DNA from: Nocardioides aromaticivorans | GTDB taxonomy: Bacteria; Actinomycetota; Actinomycetes; Propionibacteriales; Nocardioidaceae | Direction: 5' to 3' | Assembly: GCF_013408525.1 (NCBI RefSeq) | Contig: NZ_JACBZM010000001.1 | Location: 2,418,001 to 2,482,000 of the forward strand | DNA length: 64,000 nucleotides | Part shown: piece after piece, positions 61,710-64,000 of the stretch | How positions within the stretch are numbered: the first letter of the stretch is position 1 | Layout of the letters: each line of letters opens with the position of its first letter | Notes under the pieces: generated by a model | Told to the model about the DNA's origin: nothing | The model's input: the letters and a program-made list of their open reading frames with translations, nothing else | The model's database searches: none | Position numbers and translations under genes: made by a program

Positions 61710-63797
61710 ATGACCGAGACCGCCGACCGCAGCCCCGTGAAGACGCACTGCCCCTACTGCAGCCTGCAGTGCGGCATGGCGATCTCGCGGAAGGGTCGCG
61801 CGGGCATCGAGATCGGTGCCTGGGAGGAGTTCCCGGTCAACGAGGGCGCGATGTGCCGCAAGGGCTGGACGTCCGGGGAGCTGCGCGGCAGCCGGGATCG
61901 GCTGACCACCCCGATGGTCCGCGACCGCGCCACCGGCGAGCTCCGAGCCGCCGAGTGGGACGAGGCCCTCGACCACATCGCCCGCCGGCTCGCGGTCCTG
62001 CAGGCCGAGCACGGCAACGACGCGGTCGCGGTCTTCGGCGGCGGCGGCCTGACGAACGAGAAGTCCTACCAGCTCGGCAAGTTCGCCCGGGTCGCACTCG
62101 GCACCAGCCAGATCGACTACAACGGCCGCTGGTGCATGAGCTCGGCCGCGAGCGCCGGCAACCAGGCCTTCGGCGTCGACCGCGGGCTGCCCTTCCCGCT
62201 GGTGGACATCGAGCAGGCGGACGTGGTCGTGCTCGTGGGCTCCAACCTGGCCGAGACGATGCCGCCCGCCGCCCGCCACCTCGACCGGCTCCGCGAGCGC
62301 GGCGGCAAGGTCGTGGTCATCGACCCCCGCCTGACCTCGACGGCCGAGCGTGCCGACCTCTTCCTGCAGCCGGTGCCCGGCACGGACCTGGCCCTCGCGC
62401 TCGGCGTCCTGCACCTGCTGGACGCGCGGGGCGCCGTCGACGAGGAGTACGTCGCCCGCCGCACCACCGGCTTCGACGAGGTCCGCCGCTCGGTGGCCGC
62501 CTGGTGGCCCGAGCGCGTCGAGCGCACCACCGGGGTGGCGACCGACGAGCTGCGGGCGCTGGTCGACCTGCTCGCCGGCAACGAGAAGGTGATCGTGCTG
62601 ACCGCGCGCGGTGCCGAGCAGCACGCCCAGGGCACCGCGACCGTGCTCGGCTGGCTCAACGTGGCGCTCGCGCTGGGCATGCCCGGCAAGCCGTCGTCCG
62701 GCTACGGCTGCCTCACCGGCCAGGGCAACGGCCAGGGCGGCCGCGAGCACGGCCAGAAGGCCGACCAGCTGCCGGGCTACCGGATGATCGACGACCCCGC
62801 GGCGCGTGCGCACGTGGCCGGTGTCTGGGGCGTGGACCCGGACACCCTCCCCGGCAAGGGGAGGTCCGCCTACGAGTTGCTCGAGTCGCTCGGCGACGGC
62901 GGTGGCCCGAGGGCGCTGCTCGTCTTCGGCTCCAACATCGTGGTGTCCGCGCCGCACGCCACCCACGTCACCCAGCGACTGGAGTCCCTCGACCTGCTGG
63001 TCGTCTGCGACATCGTGATGTCCGAGACCGCCGCGCTCGCCGACGTCGTCCTGCCGATCACGCAGTGGGCCGAGGAGAGCGGGACCATGACCAACCTCGA
63101 GGGTCGCGTCATCCTGCGCCGGCGCGCGATCACGCCGCCGGCCGGGGTACGCAGCGACCTCGACGTCATCGCCGGCCTCGCCTCGCGCCTCGGCGCCCCC
63201 ATCGACTTCTCGACCGACCCGGAGGAGATCTTCGAGGAGCTCGGTCGCGCGTCGGCCGGCGGCAAGGCCGACTACTCCGGCATCACCTACGCGCGGATCG
63301 CCGAGGAGAAGGGCGTCTTCTGGCCCTGCCCGGCGACCGATGGCGACGCCGCGCCCCACCCCGGCACGCCGCGGATGTTCACCGAGTCCTTCCCGACCCC
63401 GGACGGCCGGGCACGCTTCCTGGTGCAGGAGTTCGCCGGCGCGGCCGAGCAGCCCGACGCGTCGTACCCGGTGCACCTGACGACGGGCCGCGTGCTGGCG
63501 CAGTACCAGTCCGGCGCGCAGACCCGCCGGATCAAGGGGCTCACCGACGAGGGCGCGTTCGTCGAGATCCACCCGATGCTCGCCGACCGGATCGGCGCGC
63601 ACGACGGCGATCCCGTCCTGGTCCGCACCCGGCGCGGCGAGATGAAGGCGCCGGCGCGGGTCGTGACCACCATCCGACCCGACACGGTCTTCGTGCCCTT
63701 CCACTGGGTCGGCGCCAACCGGCTCACCAATGACGCCCTCGACCCGTCGAGCCGGATGCCGGAGTTCAAGGTCTGCGCGGCCGAGGTCCTCGTCTGA
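61710..63797 (+). CDS. Assimilatory nitrate reductase catalytic subunit (molybdopterin, 4Fe-4S)
   Basis: 695 residues. An N-terminal 4Fe-4S site (C14, C17, C21, C49 in CPYCSLQC...MCRKGW) precedes the molybdopterin oxidoreductase domains (NGRWCMSSAASAGNQAFGVDRG, GSNLAETMPP, GCLTGQGNGQGGREHGQKADQLPGYR, and the C-terminal LTTGRVLAQYQSGAQTRR and FVPFHWV). The length and single subunit match NasC/NarB-type cytoplasmic enzymes that reduce nitrate to nitrite. The ATG is 5-6 nt after GGAAGGGA. Confidence 0.92.
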   Translation: MTETADRSPVKTHCPYCSLQCGMAISRKGRAGIEIGAWEEFPVNEGAMCRKGWTSGELRGSRDRLTTPMVRDRATGELRAAEWDEALDHIARRLAVLQAEHGNDAVAVFGGGGLTNEKSYQLGKFARVALGTSQIDYNGRWCMSSAASAGNQAFGVDRGLPFPLVDIEQADVVVLVGSNLAETMPPAARHLDRLRERGGKVVVIDPRLTSTAERADLFLQPVPGTDLALALGVLHLLDARGAVDEEYVARRTTGFDEVRRSVAAWWPERVERTTGVATDELRALVDLLAGNEKVIVLTARGAEQHAQGTATVLGWLNVALALGMPGKPSSGYGCLTGQGNGQGGREHGQKADQLPGYRMIDDPAARAHVAGVWGVDPDTLPGKGRSAYELLESLGDGGGPRALLVFGSNIVVSAPHATHVTQRLESLDLLVVCDIVMSETAALADVVLPITQWAEESGTMTNLEGRVILRRRAITPPAGVRSDLDVIAGLASRLGAPIDFSTDPEEIFEELGRASAGGKADYSGITYARIAEEKGVFWPCPATDGDAAPHPGTPRMFTESFPTPDGRARFLVQEFAGAAEQPDASYPVHLTTGRVLAQYQSGAQTRRIKGLTDEGAFVEIHPMLADRIGAHDGDPVLVRTRRGEMKAPARVVTTIRPDTVFVPFHWVGANRLTNDALDPSSRMPEFKVCAAEVLV

Positions 63798-63825
63798 TTA
63801 ACGCCCTCGTGACCGTCGCGACGGC

Positions 63826-63866
63826 GTGATGCCGTGAGGACGGTGAGGCCGTGAGGACTAGTTGAC
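63826..63866 (+). promoter_or_regulatory. Four-half-site element before nirB, shared with narK
   Basis: GTGAT/GTGAG begin at 63826, 63834, 63843 and 63851 (8-9-8), and AGTTGAC starts 9 bp after the last, an exact copy of the geometry before narK. GAAATCTC follows at 63895-63902. Confidence 0.65.
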
Positions 63867-63921
63867 CTCGGGGTCCATCACGGGCGCGGGACGTGAAATC
63901 TCCGGCCAGCAGCATGGACAC

Positions 63922-64000
63922 ATGACCGAGAGCCACCGCCCCGACCAGCCGCTGCGGCGGCTCGTCGTCGTCGGCTCCGGCATGGCCGCGACCCGGCTCG
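63922..64000 (+). CDS. nirB: Start of FAD-dependent oxidoreductase, probably nitrite reductase large subunit
   Basis: Only 26 residues are visible before the window ends. LRRLVVVGSGMAATRL is the FAD-binding N-terminus typical of NirB, and the gene follows the nitrate reductase. It would reduce nitrite to ammonium. A NirB-like identity is inferred mainly from context. Confidence 0.65.
   Translation, partial: MTESHRPDQPLRRLVVVGSGMAATRL

Overview
This window is very GC-rich, densely packed DNA from an actinobacterium. The likely source is a Nocardioides-like member of the Nocardioidaceae; this is inferred from gene content and codon use, not from a marker gene. Supporting traits are a complete mce lipid/sterol-type importer, frequent 4-nt ATGA/GTGA operon overlaps, leaderless-type promoters, a WXG100/ESX-style toxin cassette, an actinobacterial LexA box on a DUF222-HNH gene and a desferrioxamine-type siderophore operon. 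No rRNA, tRNA, CRISPR array, transposase or prophage was seen.

Layout. 1-13.5 kb: end of an acyl-CoA synthetase, a TetR regulator, then a cholesterol-oxidase-like GMC oxidoreductase coupled to yrbEA-yrbEB-mceA-F and two Mce-associated membrane proteins, probably for import and first oxidation of a steroid or other hydrophobic alcohol. 13.7-19.5 kb: a GNAT enzyme, a 74-bp palindrome array, a tetR-aldolase-sugar kinase operon facing a Tat-exported amine oxidase and a secreted beta-propeller protein. 19.6-21.5 kb: divergent MFS exporter and MarR regulator. 21.6-24.1 kb: polymorphic toxin cassette. 24.2-25.7 kb: an orphan LuxR-type HTH protein and small unknown proteins. 25.7-31.1 kb: an accessory island with a sigma-70-like factor, a partner protein, a cytoplasmic subtilase and, divergently, a TPR-CHAT caspase-like protease. 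This is the best candidate for a little-described conflict or signalling system.

31.3-35.1 kb: three chorismate-utilising genes (TrpE-TrpG/PhzE-type fusion, PabA-like, PabB-like). 35-43.9 kb: mostly housekeeping, with a lipoprotein/histidine kinase/response regulator operon, fructosamine kinase, holin-X protein, NhaA and TetR-controlled genes. 44-48.2 kb: acetate module (acs, actP, DUF485) with CRP/GlxR-like sites. 48.4-49.9 kb: Tat-exported PhoX/DUF839 protein. 50-57.7 kb: iron-box-controlled siderophore operon (desA, desB, a fused desC-desD, an Ntn acylase and a GNAT). 57.8-59.7 kb: DUF6924 protein and SOS-controlled HNH protein. 60-64 kb: nitrate assimilation (narK, nitrate reductase, start of a nirB-like gene), in which narK and nirB share an elaborate cis element.

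The most striking non-coding theme is at least five unrelated families of palindromic elements spread through the window. Two copies lie in frame inside genes: one forms the linker of the DesC-DesD fusion, the other lies inside the acylase. The subtilase/CHAT pair also has a lower-GC core covering both N-terminal halves and the shared promoter, which suggests cassette exchange.
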